This document shows, piece by piece, positions 23,596 to 34,500 of a DNA stretch of 45,582 nt. Each line of letters begins with the position of its first letter. The first letter of the stretch is position 1. The notes beneath the pieces are model-generated. The model searched no databases and was not told the origin of the DNA. It saw nothing but the letters and a program-made list of their open reading frames with translations. The DNA is from Kocuria varians (GTDB taxonomy: Bacteria; Actinomycetota; Actinomycetes; Actinomycetales; Micrococcaceae): assembly GCF_006539885.1 (NCBI RefSeq), contig NZ_BJNW01000023.1, positions 1-45,582 of the forward strand, given 5' to 3'. A program made the position numbers and the translations under genes.

Positions 23596-26112
23596 ATGAC
23601 GGACACCATCCACGCAGCATCCTCACCGGTCCCGCAGTTCGCGGAGCTGATCGGCAAGCTCACCCTCGAGGAGAAGGTGCACCTGCTCACCGGGGAGACC
23701 GCGTTCACGCTGCCCGGCAACGAGAGCATCGGCCTGGCGCCCCTTGCCTTCTCGGACGGGCCCACCGGTGTGCGCGGCCTGAAGTTCGTGGGCGGGGACC
23801 CCGTGGCCCTGTTCCCCAACGCGACCCTGATCTCCGGGGCGTGGGACGACGACGTCGCCGAGCAGGTGGGCACCATGCTCGCCAAGGAGGCGCAGCGCCA
23901 GCACATCAACGTGGTGCTCGGGCCCACCATCAACCTGCACCGCACGCCGCTGGGCGGGCGCCTGTTCGAGGCGTACTCGGAGGATCCCTACCTGACCGGC
24001 CGCGCGGCGTCGTCGTACGTGCGGGGCATGCAGGACCAGGGCGTGTCTGCCTGCCTGAAGCACCTCGTGGCCAACGAGTCGGAGACGCTGCGCAACTTCA
24101 TGGACTCGCGAGTCTCCCAGGACGCGCTGCGCGAGGTCTACCTGCTGCCTTTCGAGATGGCCGCGGAGGACTCGCACGTGTGGTCCATGATGTGCGCGTA
24201 CAACGACATCAACGGGGTGGCCGCCAGCGAGAACGACCAGGTCCAGAACCGGATCGTGAAGGGCGAGTGGGAGTGGGACGGGCTCGTCATGAGCGACTGG
24301 TTCGCCACCAAGCGCACCGTGGCCTCCGCGAACGGCGGTCTGGATCTCGTGATGCCCGGTCCCGACGGGCCGTGGGGCGAGCGCCTGGTCGCGGCCGTGC
24401 GCACCGGCGAGGTCTCCGAGGACACGGTGGATGACCACCTGGCCCGGCTGCTGCTGCTGGCCCAGCGCACCGGGGCCCTCGGGGCGGCGTCGGGCGCGGA
24501 GGACCGCGCCGCGCAGATGCCGGCGCCGGACTCCGACGTCCGCAAGCGGCAGCTGCGCGAGATCGCGGTGCGCGGGATGACCGTGGTGAAGAACGACGGC
24601 GCCCTGCCGCTGGGTGACGGGCCCGTGGCCCTGATCGGGCGGCACGCCACCCAGACCGTGAACATGGGCGGCGGCTCCGCGCAGGTGAACCCGCCGTACC
24701 AGGTGAGCATCGCGGAGGGCATGCGTGACGTGCTCGGCGAGCGCGTCACCGTGCTGGACGGCCCCGGCATCCGCACGCGCGCGGTCCCGGCGTCCCCCGC
24801 CTTCACGAGCGATCCGGCCAGCGGCACCCCCGGCATGGAGGTGGCGCTGTTCGCCGCGGACGGCCAGGAGCTCACCCGCTACCACAGCGACTCCCCCGCG
24901 ATCTCGATCGGCTGGGACGACGACCTCGCCCAGACCCCCACCACCGCCGTGCTGCGCGCGGTGCTCGGCAACGACGCCGGTCCGGTCACCGTGGGTGCCG
25001 TGGGCGGCGGTCGCTGGCGGGTGGAGGTCGCCGGGCACGAGATCTCCGCGGACCTCACCTTCGAGGGCACCGATCCGGGCGAGACGATGCTGCGCCCGCC
25101 GGCCTTCTCCGAGGTGCTCGAGCTGCCGTCGCACGCGGAGCTCACCGCCACGCTCGCGCTGGATCCCATCGACTGGCGGGAGAAGCTGCTGGGCGATCCC
25201 GCCCTGGGTCTCGCGGAGGAGAGCCACCTGCTGGACATGTCCGCCATGGGGCTCACCGCGATCGTGGCCGCTCCGGCGCCGCGGCCGGACGAGGACGTGA
25301 TCGAGGACGCGGCGAGGGCCGCGCGGGAGGCGGGGACCGCCGTCGTCGTCGTGGGGCTGTCCGAGGAGCAGGAGACCGAGGCCGCGGACAAGACGACGCT
25401 CGCGCTGCCCGGTGAGCAGGACGAGCTGGTGCGCCGCGTGGCGGCCGCCGCCGAGCGCACCGTGGTGGTCGTCAACGCCGCCACCCCCGTGCTCATGCCG
25501 TGGCTCGCGGACATGAACGCCGTGGTGGTCGTGGGCCTGCCCGGTCAGGAGGGTGGTCACGCGGTGGCCGCCGCGCTGACCGGTGAGCTCGAGCCCACCG
25601 GTCGGCTCGTGACCACCTACCCGGCCGCGGACGGCCAGGCGCCCGCGTGGGACGTGACCCCCGGCGAGGACCTGGGGCTCGACTACGCGGACGACGTGTT
25701 CGTGGGCTACCGCGGCTACCACGCGGGCCGGGCCGCGGAACCGCTGTTCTGGTTCGGGCACGGCCTGGGCTACGGCAGCTGGGAGTACGGGGACGCGACC
25801 GTCTCCGAGTCCCGGTCCGCCGGCATGCTGAGCGTGGCCGTGGACGTGACCAGCACCGGCGAGCGCGACTCGCGCGAGACCGTGCAGGTGTACTTCCAGC
25901 CCGCGGAGACCGATCAGCCGATCCGGCTCGTCGGCTTCCAGGGCGCGCAGGTCCCGGCCGGGGCGACGGCGCGCGTGGAGGTCGCGTGCAATCCGCGCCT
26001 GTTCCGCCGCTGGGACGAGTCCGCCGGTACGTGGCGCGAGCTGGAGGCGGACGGCGAGCTGGTGGTCGCGCGCGGTCTCGGCGACGTGCGGGCGCGGCTA
26101 CCGTTGAACTGA
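23596..26112 (+). CDS. Glycoside hydrolase family 3 beta-glucosidase
   Basis: 838 aa, normal for multi-domain GH3. Residues 1 to about 290 form the TIM barrel with SDGPTGVRG near 53-61, LGPTINLHRTPLGGRLFEAYSEDP near 108-131, KHLVANESE near 152-160 and the nucleophile Asp234 in VMSDWFATK. The second alpha/beta domain is split by a PA14-like insertion (about 390-520). A fibronectin III-like domain (about 730-838) ends the protein. No signal peptide is present, so it is intracellular and acts on an imported glycoside (retaining hydrolysis of beta-glucosides or similar). It is translationally linked to the MFS gene and precedes a TetR gene. Confidence 0.95.
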   Translation: MTDTIHAASSPVPQFAELIGKLTLEEKVHLLTGETAFTLPGNESIGLAPLAFSDGPTGVRGLKFVGGDPVALFPNATLISGAWDDDVAEQVGTMLAKEAQRQHINVVLGPTINLHRTPLGGRLFEAYSEDPYLTGRAASSYVRGMQDQGVSACLKHLVANESETLRNFMDSRVSQDALREVYLLPFEMAAEDSHVWSMMCAYNDINGVAASENDQVQNRIVKGEWEWDGLVMSDWFATKRTVASANGGLDLVMPGPDGPWGERLVAAVRTGEVSEDTVDDHLARLLLLAQRTGALGAASGAEDRAAQMPAPDSDVRKRQLREIAVRGMTVVKNDGALPLGDGPVALIGRHATQTVNMGGGSAQVNPPYQVSIAEGMRDVLGERVTVLDGPGIRTRAVPASPAFTSDPASGTPGMEVALFAADGQELTRYHSDSPAISIGWDDDLAQTPTTAVLRAVLGNDAGPVTVGAVGGGRWRVEVAGHEISADLTFEGTDPGETMLRPPAFSEVLELPSHAELTATLALDPIDWREKLLGDPALGLAEESHLLDMSAMGLTAIVAAPAPRPDEDVIEDAARAAREAGTAVVVVGLSEEQETEAADKTTLALPGEQDELVRRVAAAAERTVVVVNAATPVLMPWLADMNAVVVVGLPGQEGGHAVAAALTGELEPTGRLVTTYPAADGQAPAWDVTPGEDLGLDYADDVFVGYRGYHAGRAAEPLFWFGHGLGYGSWEYGDATVSESRSAGMLSVAVDVTSTGERDSRETVQVYFQPAETDQPIRLVGFQGAQVPAGATARVEVACNPRLFRRWDESAGTWRELEADGELVVARGLGDVRARLPLN

Positions 26113-26121
26113 GTCCAGAGG

Positions 26122-26155
26122 ACGCGGCGGGTGCTCGTACGGGTGCCCGCCGCGT
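26122..26155 (+). terminator. Hairpin between the beta-glucosidase and TetR genes
   Basis: Perfect 10-bp arms, 26122-26131 and 26146-26155, loop of 14 bases, placed 9 bases after the stop. It probably lowers transcription into the regulator gene, which starts 21 bases later. Confidence 0.6.
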
Positions 26156-26176
26156 TCCGTCCAGCGAGGAGAGACC

Positions 26177-26809
26177 ATGCCCACAGGAACCAGCACGACG
26201 AGCCGCCCGAGCGGCCGACCCCGCGGCGCGGACACCGCAGCGCGCCGCGAGGACATCCTGAGAGTCGCCGCCGAGCTGTTCTCCGTGGACGGCTACCGCG
26301 GCACGTCCATGAGCCGGGTCGCGAAGGCAGCGGGGATCAGCCACACCGGGCTGGTGCACCACTTCCCCACGAAGGACGACCTCCTGGGTGCGGTGATGGA
26401 CCGCCGGGACGAGCTGGACACCGCCCGGGCGTTCGCGGACGCGGGCGCACGGCCCACCGGGTGGGACTACTTGCACGCGATGGTGCAGATGGTGCGCAAC
26501 AACGAGGAGCACCCCGGCATGGTGCGGCTGTTCACCACGGTCTCCGGGGAGGCCGTGGATCCGGAGCACCCCGCGAATGCATGGTTGCGGCGCCACCACG
26601 AGGCGACCGTGCGCCGTCTCCGCAACGCCTTCCAGCAGGCGGCCGAGGCGGGTCAGCTGGCGCCGGACGCACCCTTGGACGCGATGTGCCGGCTGATCGT
26701 GGCCGCCATGGACGGACTGCAGACCCAGTGGCTCACCGGCACCGCGCCCGGCATGGCGGACGAGCTGGCGTGCCTGGTGGAGGCGTTCGAGGCGCGCTGG
26801 CGGCGGTGA
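26177..26809 (+). CDS. TetR/AcrR-family regulator, probably of the sugar locus
   Basis: 210 aa. The N-terminal DNA-binding domain (about residues 25-72) reads ILRVAAELFSVDGYRGTSMSRVAKAAGISHTGLVHHF, a clear TetR helix-turn-helix. The ligand domain is all-helical, with W-x-R and GLQTQWLTG near the C-terminus. The ATG at 26177 follows GAGGAGAG. As the last gene after the MFS and GH3 genes it probably represses them, acting on the GTAATA-N6-TATTAC site at 22367-22384, with a glycoside as inducer (inference). Confidence 0.93.
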   Translation: MPTGTSTTSRPSGRPRGADTAARREDILRVAAELFSVDGYRGTSMSRVAKAAGISHTGLVHHFPTKDDLLGAVMDRRDELDTARAFADAGARPTGWDYLHAMVQMVRNNEEHPGMVRLFTTVSGEAVDPEHPANAWLRRHHEATVRRLRNAFQQAAEAGQLAPDAPLDAMCRLIVAAMDGLQTQWLTGTAPGMADELACLVEAFEARWRR

Positions 26810-26810
26810 G

Positions 26811-26837
26811 GGGGCCGCTTGCGACTCGAGTGGCCCC
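26811..26837 (+). terminator. Terminator of the TetR gene
   Basis: Arms GGGGCCGCT (26811-26819) and AGTGGCCCC (26829-26837) pair over nine bases with one G-U. A second stem, CCCGGCG (26836-26842) and CGCCGGG (26852-26858), overlaps its end. Confidence 0.7.
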
Positions 26838-26878
26838 CGGCGCGACGACGTCGCCGGGTCACCGAAAGCGCGGCCACC

Positions 26879-26906
26879 GCGGGGCCCGCGGGTAGCGGAG
26901 CCCCGC
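26879..26906 (-). terminator. Hairpin downstream of the L36 gene
   Basis: GCGGGGC (26879-26885) and GCCCCGC (26900-26906) form a 7-bp perfect stem with a 14-base loop, about 45 bases beyond the minus-strand L36 stop. Confidence 0.45.
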
Positions 26907-26952
26907 AGTCGCGGGTAGTGATGCCGTTGTGTGAGGTGCGGCGGCGCAGGCC

Positions 26953-27075
26953 TCAGCCCTGGCGTGCCTTCATGCGCGGGTTCTTCTTGTTGATCACATA
27001 GGTCTTCCCACGGCGGCGGACCACCTGGGAGCCGGGGATCTTCTTGAGGGAGCGGAGCGAGTTGCGGACCTTCAT
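26953..27075 (-). CDS. rpmJ: 50S ribosomal protein L36, zinc-free type (YkgO-like)
   Basis: 40 aa: [20 protein letters not shown] at the start, [11 protein letters not shown] at the end. It is very basic, and the [15 protein letters not shown] block is the type B L36 signature. All zinc-binding Cys residues of the standard form are missing. In other bacteria such C-minus copies replace the zinc protein under zinc shortage and are often under Zur. The ATG at 27075 follows AGGAGG-like AATAGGAGGC. It lies away from the main ribosomal protein operons, as expected for a paralogue. No clear Zur box is visible. Confidence 0.93.
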   Translation of the reverse strand: MKVRNSLRSLKKIPGSQVVRRRGKTYVINKKNPRMKARQG

Positions 27076-27090
27076 GGGGGCCTCCTATTT

Positions 27091-27105
27091 GCGAACGGTT
27101 CTCGC
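27091..27105. promoter_or_regulatory. Imperfect palindrome upstream of L36
   Basis: GCGAACGGTTCTCGC, with inner palindrome GAACGGTTC, 15-30 bases before the L36 start. It is a candidate operator; it does not look like the AT-rich Zur box of actinomycetes. Confidence 0.3.
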
Positions 27106-27234
27106 TTGGGGGACTAGCACGGGGGTCAAGCGCCGGTCTGGCAGCGTCCGCCCCACTCCTTCCCCTGCCACGGTGACCCGCGCGCGGCGGGGCGGCAGCG
27201 CCGTCGTCGTCGCCCGTCACCGCGCGACCGGACG

Positions 27235-27846
27235 CTACGTGCGCGGCGTCATCTCGTCCTCCACCACCCACTTGTGGTTTTTCATGGTCATGCCGTCCGC
27301 CTGGTAGTCGACCATGTAGACGGTCTGCGTGGTGGAGGAAACCACCGTGCCCTTGGCGCCCTTCATGCCGGGCATGTGGTCCGCCTCGATGGTCACCTCG
27401 GTGCCGTCCGCGAGTGGTTCGGACCCGGCATCCTTGAGCTCCTGCTGCACCACCCACTTGTGGTCGGTGACCTTCTCGCCGCCGTCCGTGGGCGTGTAGT
27501 CCACCGCGTAGGCGACGGTGTCGTAGGCGCCCACCACGGTGGCCGGCGCGCCCTTCATCCCCGCCATGTGGTCGGTGGTCAGGGTGACCTCGGTACCCAC
27601 GGGGTAGGTGGGGTTCTTCGCGGCCGTGATGCCCGCGGGGGCGGGGCCGCCGTCCATCGAGTGCATGTGTGCGCCGCCGCTTGCGGAGGCCTCCGCGGTG
27701 GGGGTCCCGGAGGCGCCGCTCGGGGACGACGACGTCGCGTGGTTCGTCTCGTACGCGGCGTCGTGGTCGGCGTCGTCGCCCGAGGAGCAGCCGGTGGCGA
27801 CCGCGAGGAGGGCGATGCCGGCGAGGGCGAGGGGAGTGCGTCGCAT
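27235..27846 (-). CDS. YdhK-type lipoprotein with two DUF1541 repeats
   Basis: 203 aa. A signal peptide with lipobox (LLAVATGC, Cys20) anchors it to the outer face of the membrane. After a Ser/Ala/His-rich spacer two DUF1541 copies follow (about 78-130 and about 143-198). Each contains a TTDHMAGMKGAPATVV / EADHMPGMKGAKGTVV motif and ends in DHKWVV / NHKWVV. His and Met in these motifs suggest metal binding. YdhK-like proteins often lie beside copper genes. It starts 30 bp after the DUF4396 gene with AAGGACA as ribosome binding site, so both are probably under the same copper-type operator. Confidence 0.9.
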   Translation of the reverse strand: MRRTPLALAGIALLAVATGCSSGDDADHDAAYETNHATSSSPSGASGTPTAEASASGGAHMHSMDGGPAPAGITAAKNPTYPVGTEVTLTTDHMAGMKGAPATVVGAYDTVAYAVDYTPTDGGEKVTDHKWVVQQELKDAGSEPLADGTEVTIEADHMPGMKGAKGTVVSSTTQTVYMVDYQADGMTMKNHKWVVEDEMTPRT

Positions 27847-27876
27847 GGGAAGTGTCCTTTCGTCAGGTACGGACGG

Positions 27877-28518
27877 TTACAGCCAGGATCCGAGGGAGGC
27901 CACGAAGCCGCCCAGGATGAACGCGGTGATGCCGTAGGCCAAGGGGCGGTTGTCCATGGGGCCGCCGCCGGTGGCGTGGTGCGTGATGGCGTGCCCCTTG
28001 CCGCGGCGCAGCAGGGCCTTGTTGACCGGGTAGGCCGCGGCGTAGGCGATCACGAGCGACAGGGCCATGGAGATCCAGAACAGGGAGTCCATCAGGCCCG
28101 CGCTCATGGCACCGGGGACGACCCACATGACCAGGTTGTCCACGACCTCCATGGTGAGGATCGAGACGGTGTCCGCGGCAAGGACCAGGCGCAGGGCCTG
28201 ACCCAGGTCGATGCCCGCACGGATCAGCGGGGTCGCGGACAGGGTGTAGCCGAACACGAATGCCAGCACGATCGCCACGGCGGTGCTCGTGACGTTGCCC
28301 CAGCCGAAGATCGTCGCGAGGATCAGGCCCAGGATCTCGCCGATGGAGCAGCCCGTGAGGCAGTGCAGGGTGGCGCTGGCGGCCATGCCGGACATGTCGT
28401 GACCGGAGTGGTCCGCGTGGTCGTGTGAGGCGTGGTCGGTGTGGTCGTGGGCATGGCCGGGATGAGCTGAGGGGTGGCCCGAGTGCTCACTCGCGTGAGG
28501 GGACGTACCGGTGTTCAT
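27877..28518 (-). CDS. DUF4396 membrane protein with His-rich N-terminus
   Basis: 213 aa. The first 41 residues carry 12 His (HSGHPSAHPGHAHDHTDHA-like), then MSGM and a CxxxxC-type LHCLTGCS. After that come about four membrane helices (about 55-80, 95-115, 120-150, 185-210) of the DUF4396 family. The layout suggests binding or transport of a soft metal such as copper. A CsoR/RicR-like operator and a promoter lie directly upstream; the -10 TATACA (28533-28528) ends 9 bases before the ATG, so the mRNA is probably leaderless, in agreement with the absence of a Shine-Dalgarno site. The function of the family is not established. Confidence 0.88.
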   Translation of the reverse strand: MNTGTSPHASEHSGHPSAHPGHAHDHTDHASHDHADHSGHDMSGMAASATLHCLTGCSIGEILGLILATIFGWGNVTSTAVAIVLAFVFGYTLSATPLIRAGIDLGQALRLVLAADTVSILTMEVVDNLVMWVVPGAMSAGLMDSLFWISMALSLVIAYAAAYPVNKALLRRGKGHAITHHATGGGPMDNRPLAYGITAFILGGFVASLGSWL

Positions 28519-28527
28519 GACCCCGAC

Positions 28528-28555
28528 TGTATACCCTCTGGGGGTATGGAGTCAG
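28528..28555 (-). promoter_or_regulatory. CsoR/RicR-like copper operator over the DUF4396 promoter
   Basis: ATACCC (28531-28536) and GGGTAT (28542-28547) are perfect arms around TCTGG. This fits the TACCC-N5-GG(G)TA motif known for RicR in mycobacteria and the general CsoR pattern. On the minus strand a CTGACT -35 (28555-28550) and a TATACA -10 (28533-28528) are 16 bases apart, so the operator fills the spacer and touches the -10. The -35 overlaps the stop codon of the helicase gene. Confidence 0.75.
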
Positions 28556-31500
28556 GGTGCTATCCCATACTGGTCCCCAGTGCGGATGACCGTACCGTGG
28601 AGCATCAACCGATCGATCGCCTGCTGATATGCGCCATTGATACGGCTGCCGGTCCGCTTGTAACCCAGGATGCTGTTTGCCCGATAGACAATGTCACTGA
28701 AGGACAGGTCTCGACCCGCACGCTGCAGAACGAGGGTCACCACGTTGTCGATCTCCTGCGGTGGGATCACCACGATGTCTCGTGCCGAGGCACCTGTTTC
28801 GTCCACGCGCACAATATTCCACGTGGAAGGTTGAGCGTCTCGAGGCCAATAGCAAGCCTCTCCGCCCGTGTGCGTCACGGGTACGTCTGAGGGCACACAG
28901 GCAAGGATCTGCTCACGGCGTTTACTGTTCGTCTTTCCCAGGCCGAACCGTGCTGCGACCTTGGATGCCAAGACGCGATCGAGCACGGGCCCTTCCGCCT
29001 CGATCACCTCCGCCAACTGTTCAGCAACTTGCCTCTGGCTCATCGGGGACGGTAGAGCATCGAGCACGGTGGGGTTCCCGGCATCGTGGTCGACAGCGGG
29101 ACGGAACGGTTTCACCTCCACGGCGACGGGGCCCACCGCTTGCTCCGGCTGCTCCTCGACCGGGGTCATCTGCGCCGCTGTATCGAGGGCATGGTGAAAC
29201 GCATGATCCAGAGCGGACATCACGCGTTCGCGCTGTTCGCCGTCGGGGGCAAAGACTGCACGCGAATCAGCCGCCGTCGCCGAGTCTGCCTCCTCTGGCT
29301 CCTCTGGCTCCACCGCTGGTACAGGTACCGGCTCCACCGCAGGTTCCACATTCAGCGCATCCTCCTGGGCGGCAGCCTCCATCCGGTCTTGCACAGCGCG
29401 AATGGACTGATCTCTGTCTTGCCACCAGCTTGGCAGCCAGATCTGGATGACGTCCGCCCACCCCATCTGCGTCAGCACCTGCGCCGGGACCGCGTCCCTG
29501 TCCGACACGGTCGATCGCCGTGCCCAGGCGGGCCCATCGAGCATGAGCGCGAACCACCGGTCCTCCCCTTCCGGACGAACCGCCAGATCGACCTGGAACT
29601 TGGACATACCGAACTCTTCCCGCACCTCGTATCCGAGCGCCCTGAAAGCACCGGCCACGTCCTGTCGGTGAAGTTCCTTCGTCCCTGCCCCGGAGTCCGA
29701 CAGCGGGGTCTGAGTGTTTTCCCTCGCGAACATCAAGTATTCGCGCAGGTGCTTCATCCCTTCCGAACTCGTGCGCTGCAGGTCGATGTGCTCGGGGTCG
29801 AACGAACTGTAGATCACCACTTCGCGGCGAGCCCGCGTGATCGCCACGTTGAGTCTGCGCTGGCCACCCTGAGCTGACAGCGGGCCGAACTGCAGCCGCA
29901 ATTTCTTCGTCTCCGGGTCTGGAGAGAACGCCAAGGAGAAGAGGATGACATCCCGTTCGTCACCCTGCATGTTCTCCAGGTTCTTGACGATCAAGGCGTC
30001 CTCATCCTTGGCCAGGGCCTCCCGGACAGCGGGATTATCCAGGTCCTCCAGAAGGTCTTGGATCAGCGTCTGTTGTTGCTTATTGAAGGTCACCACACCG
30101 ATCGATGCCTCGGGATCGCGTTCCAACCGGTCGATCACGTCCTCGACAATCAGCTGAGCTTCCACCGGGTTGGTTCGCGTTGCCTGACGGCCGCCCCCAT
30201 CGAAGTGTCCGTCGACCCGCCGGAGTGTGATTCCGAACCCCGGCCGCTCGATCGGAGGGGCGGGGAAGGTGGAGAGCTCGCCCTGGTAATAGCGCCGATT
30301 CGAATATGCAATGAGTGATTCGTCCTGGCTTCGGTAATGCCACGTGAGCATTTTGCGAGCAAGATTCGCGCTCACCGCCTGGGACAAGATCGACTCCTGA
30401 TCGCTGGCCACCACCGCATCCCCGGCCTCGACGTCGTCGTCCTCGGTGGAACCGGAGGCGAACATCGACGACGGTGGCATCTGCTGGGAGTCCCCCACCA
30501 CCACCGCCGATCGTGCCCGCCCCAGAGAACCCACGGCGTCCGCGACCTTGATCTGCGAAGCCTCATCGAAAATCACGAGATCAAAATGAACGGCTCCCAC
30601 CGGCAAATTCTTGGCCACGCTCGAGGGGCTCATCAACATGCACGGGGTGACATCCAGTATGGCGTCCCCAGAGGACTCAATGAGCTGACGAATAGTGCCA
30701 CCACGCTTGCGGTCCATCTCCTGACGAAGCTGCATCTGCGAAGGGGTGGGGCGCTCCTTGTTGAGCCCGCGCTGCCGCAGAAGTCTCGCGGGGAGCTCCG
30801 TCCGTAGTCCGGCGCGCACACGGTCGCTCAGAGACTTATATTCCGAGACGCGCTGCGAACGATCGTCGGGGTCGAACTGCAGGAGGTCGGTCTCGTCCAT
30901 CCTGTCCGCCAGTTGTTCCCGGACGATCCGCAACCGAAGCCTCGCTGCGAGGTCTTCCGGGCTGAGGCGCCCTTCCGCAAGTGCATCTGCCGCCTCCTCC
31001 AGGCCGCACGCCCTTACCTCACGAACCGCTGCCACAGCTCGCTGGTAACGGCGCAGACCAGCTGTTCGATCCCTCTCGGCTTGCTCCCGCCAGCCATCCG
31101 CACTGCGATCAATGGCTGCCAGGAGATCATCATCACCGCGCCAGAGGCACAGCGATTCCGAGTCCGCGTTCAACACCGCCGTCATGCTCTGCCACGACTG
31201 CATGTATGAGGAGACATCCAGGGCCTGCGCTCCGCTTTCGAATCTCTCGATATCCCGGTCAGCAAATACCCCTCTGACCTGCTTCACGCCCTCCGAACGG
31301 CGCAGCATGTCCTCCGGAAGACCCACTTGACGCGGATCTCGAATCGTCCAACCCAGACGCTGGGGGAATAACCGTGCGGCATCCCTGTCGAGCTTTTGGG
31401 CCCGCTCCTGGGCCCAACCCAGATGATTCAGAAAAACGCGCGGGTCTGCCACCCGATCCAGGGCGAAGGGTAAGACCAAGGTTTCGAGATACTGCTGGAT

Positions 31501-34500
31501 GTCCCCCAGAGCCCGATTCCGTCCAAAGAGCTTCTTCTGCGCTTCGCGCAGCTGACGTTGCAAGGCTGCGGTGTCCACACCCCATGCCTCGGGGCGCAGG
31601 ACTGCAGCAAACTCCCCCAGCTCGATGACGAACTGACGGATATCTGCCAACAGCAGATTCATCTCCGCATCCCAGTCCGTCACTCGCTCAGTGACCTCCC
31701 GATAGTCAGCCAGAGACATGTGGCGGCCAACTCTCACCTGTTCCAACCACGACGCCAAGACATCCCATGATTCCGGTTCCGGGTAGCGCCGGAAGAGATC
31801 CTTGTCCGCCTCCCGCAAGCGGTCGTGGTGCGCGAGAAATTCACGCACGTGCTGCATCACGTTCGGTTCGGAAGTGTCCAGTTCGGCTGCTGCCGAAGGA
31901 GGCCCGGCAAGGAGCCAGGGATCGTCCACGAGGCAGTGATCCCCCAACGCCTTGATAGCCTTCTCAGCCCGCGCCGCGACGGTGGACACTCGATCTGCCT
32001 CCGACGTATCGCGAATGATGCGCGGCGGGATCTTCACATCGTCCAGCTCTGAGGAGTGGTTCATCCGACCCCAGTACTGCGCCATGCCCAGGTAGTTCTG
32101 GTGGGCCTGCCACACGGAAAGTGGGCGGTCAGATACGCCATGAAGCCTCTTGGGGTAGGCCGCCAGAGACTCGATAGAGCGCCGGAAGTCCTGCTTCAGT
32201 GCCGTGAACGAGGCGCTGTTCCCCTCACCCTCGGCCTCCCAGGACTCGAGCAGTTGCCTCCTGACATCTGTCACGGACTGCTTACGTCCGTGGAGCTGCA
32301 GTGTGAGCGGCGCAAGCCCCACGCGGTCCAACCTGGTGCGGACCACTTCGAGTGCCGCTTGCTTCTCCGCGACAAAGAGAACCTTCTTCCCCTTGTCCAG
32401 GCTGTCGGCAATCATGTTGGTGATCGTTTGCGACTTCCCCGTCCCTGGCGGTCCCTCCAGGACAAAGGTCTTCCCAGCGCTGGCCCACACAATGGCTTCC
32501 AGCTGGGATCCATCGACCGGAACAGGCAGAACCGCATCCGCCTCCAGGAGTTCGGTCATGGCGGGAACAGGGACAGGATCCTCGAAGTTTTCCAACGGAG
32601 TCTCCACCAGATGCTTCACCACGGGGTTCTCCAGGAAGTCTTCCCAGTGCTCCCCCAGGTCCCGCCACATCTCCACGGTGGCGAATTGCAGAATGGCCAG
32701 TCGAACGTCTGGCTGCACGTGGAATGATACTTTTTTCAGAGCTAATGCAGAGCGGACTTCCTGCAGTACACGCGGGATGTCGATTCCGTGAGCATCCTCC
32801 GGGGGCTCCTCAAGAACCGGGATCCGCAGGTTGAATTCTGCACGGAGCTTCTCGATGAGGCACCAGTTGGGTTCCACCGTGGCCCCCTCATCGATGGAGA
32901 GCCGGTAATTCTGCTTTTTACCGCCCTCCAGCCGCACAGGAAGGAGAAAGAGGGGAGCCAGGGCCTGTTGGTCCGTCGGTGTCTTCCACGCAAGAGCACC
33001 CAGTGTGACGAACAAGCTGTTCGCCCCAGACTCATCGAGTGCCGTTCGTGCATCTCTCCGGAGCTTGTCTATACGGGTGGAATAGCTAGCCGCCGAGACA
33101 CTCGCGTAGAGCGTCTTTTCGGATATAAGGATACGGTCTAGAGCGTCATCTCCCAACTCACGCGCCGACCGGTGCCCCGCCGCTGTCTCCAGTTCGGCGA
33201 TATCGTCCTGGGCCCGAAGGGTGAGGCGCTGACCCGCCGCCAACATGTCTTCGAACGTGGGCAGGGAACGTTCCGCCACGGCCAAAGACATGGCACGGGA
33301 GGGGAGCTTCAGCAACGGGTTACGCAGGGACAGGTCCAGCAAGGAATGGCGCCAGGCCCGGATCCGGGCCGGGAGGTTCTTCTCCGCAGACTCCCGGTAG
33401 GTCGCCGCTTCGGCCGGTGGCTCCTCCACGGACATCAGGATGGGCGTGGCAGCCGGGCGTTCTTCGACCAGCTCCACCACGTCCCCCACGCTGTCCGTCC
33501 GGAACCGCGGAAGGGGCCTGACCCGCCGGTGGGCGGCTGCGATGTCCAGGACGTAGTAGATCTCACCGTCGAAGTGTGCTTCGGTGCCCCGGATCGCTTC
33601 TTTCCAGGGGACCACGGTGGAACGCGTGACCAGTGTCATTTCCACGGGAACGAGTAATCCGCTGCGCACCACGTTATCGATCATTCCCCGGTCTGCCAGG
33701 GCGAGCTCCGCGAGTTGAATGTCCTGCGTCAGAAAACCGGCAAAGGCGTGCCCCGGGCTTCGGATAATAACGGGGTTCAAGCCCACCTGCTCCAACGCGG
33801 CAGCGTAGAGGACACTGAGATCCAGGCAGGTCCCCATGCGGTCCTCGACGACCTCTTCTATCCGCCGAACCTTCTGCCCGGTGTCCTCAAACGAGGCTGG
33901 AGGGTTGACGTACGTGAGGCCTAATTCGTGGACAGCGCGATAGACCGATTCCGCGATCAGGGTCGCGCGTTCGGATCCCGACTGGTAGCCCTCCAGCGAT
34001 GAGGAGCCGGATTTCTCCAGGAGGAGATCACTGGCCCGCTGCATGATGGGCACGAGCGCCTTGCTGTTCGGGGTGACGAACGCAGCCAGCAGCTCGGGGA
34101 TGGAGCGCGCATACCACTCGTTGCGGGCGAGCAACGTGATCGGATGACTCTGGGTCTGCCGTTCCCCGTCGATCACCACATTGATGCGCAACGTGGTCTG
34201 CGTTGCTTCCTCGATGTCAGCAAATTGACGGGCCGGCACGGCCCAGGCGAGGTCCGCACCTTCCCGTTCCTGCAGTTCGTAGTATCGCTTCTCAGGGACC
34301 GCCGCCAATTTCATCGGAGCGATGCGCAGGGGATCTGCGGAGATGGCATCCGCCTCATCCCCTAGACTCACGACGATCTCGTCCACGGAATGGGCACTCT
34401 TGTCGTCCGTGTGTCCCGCGATGACCTGGACCACGGGACTCACGTTGTTGTGGATCAGGGCGAAGTTGAGAGCTTCGCGATATCGAACATCTACCTTGAC

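Noticed and set aside
27075-27234. Zur box upstream of the zinc-free L36 gene
   Set aside because: Expected from the family, but the only palindrome (27091-27105) is GC-rich and does not resemble the AT-rich actinomycete Zur site.
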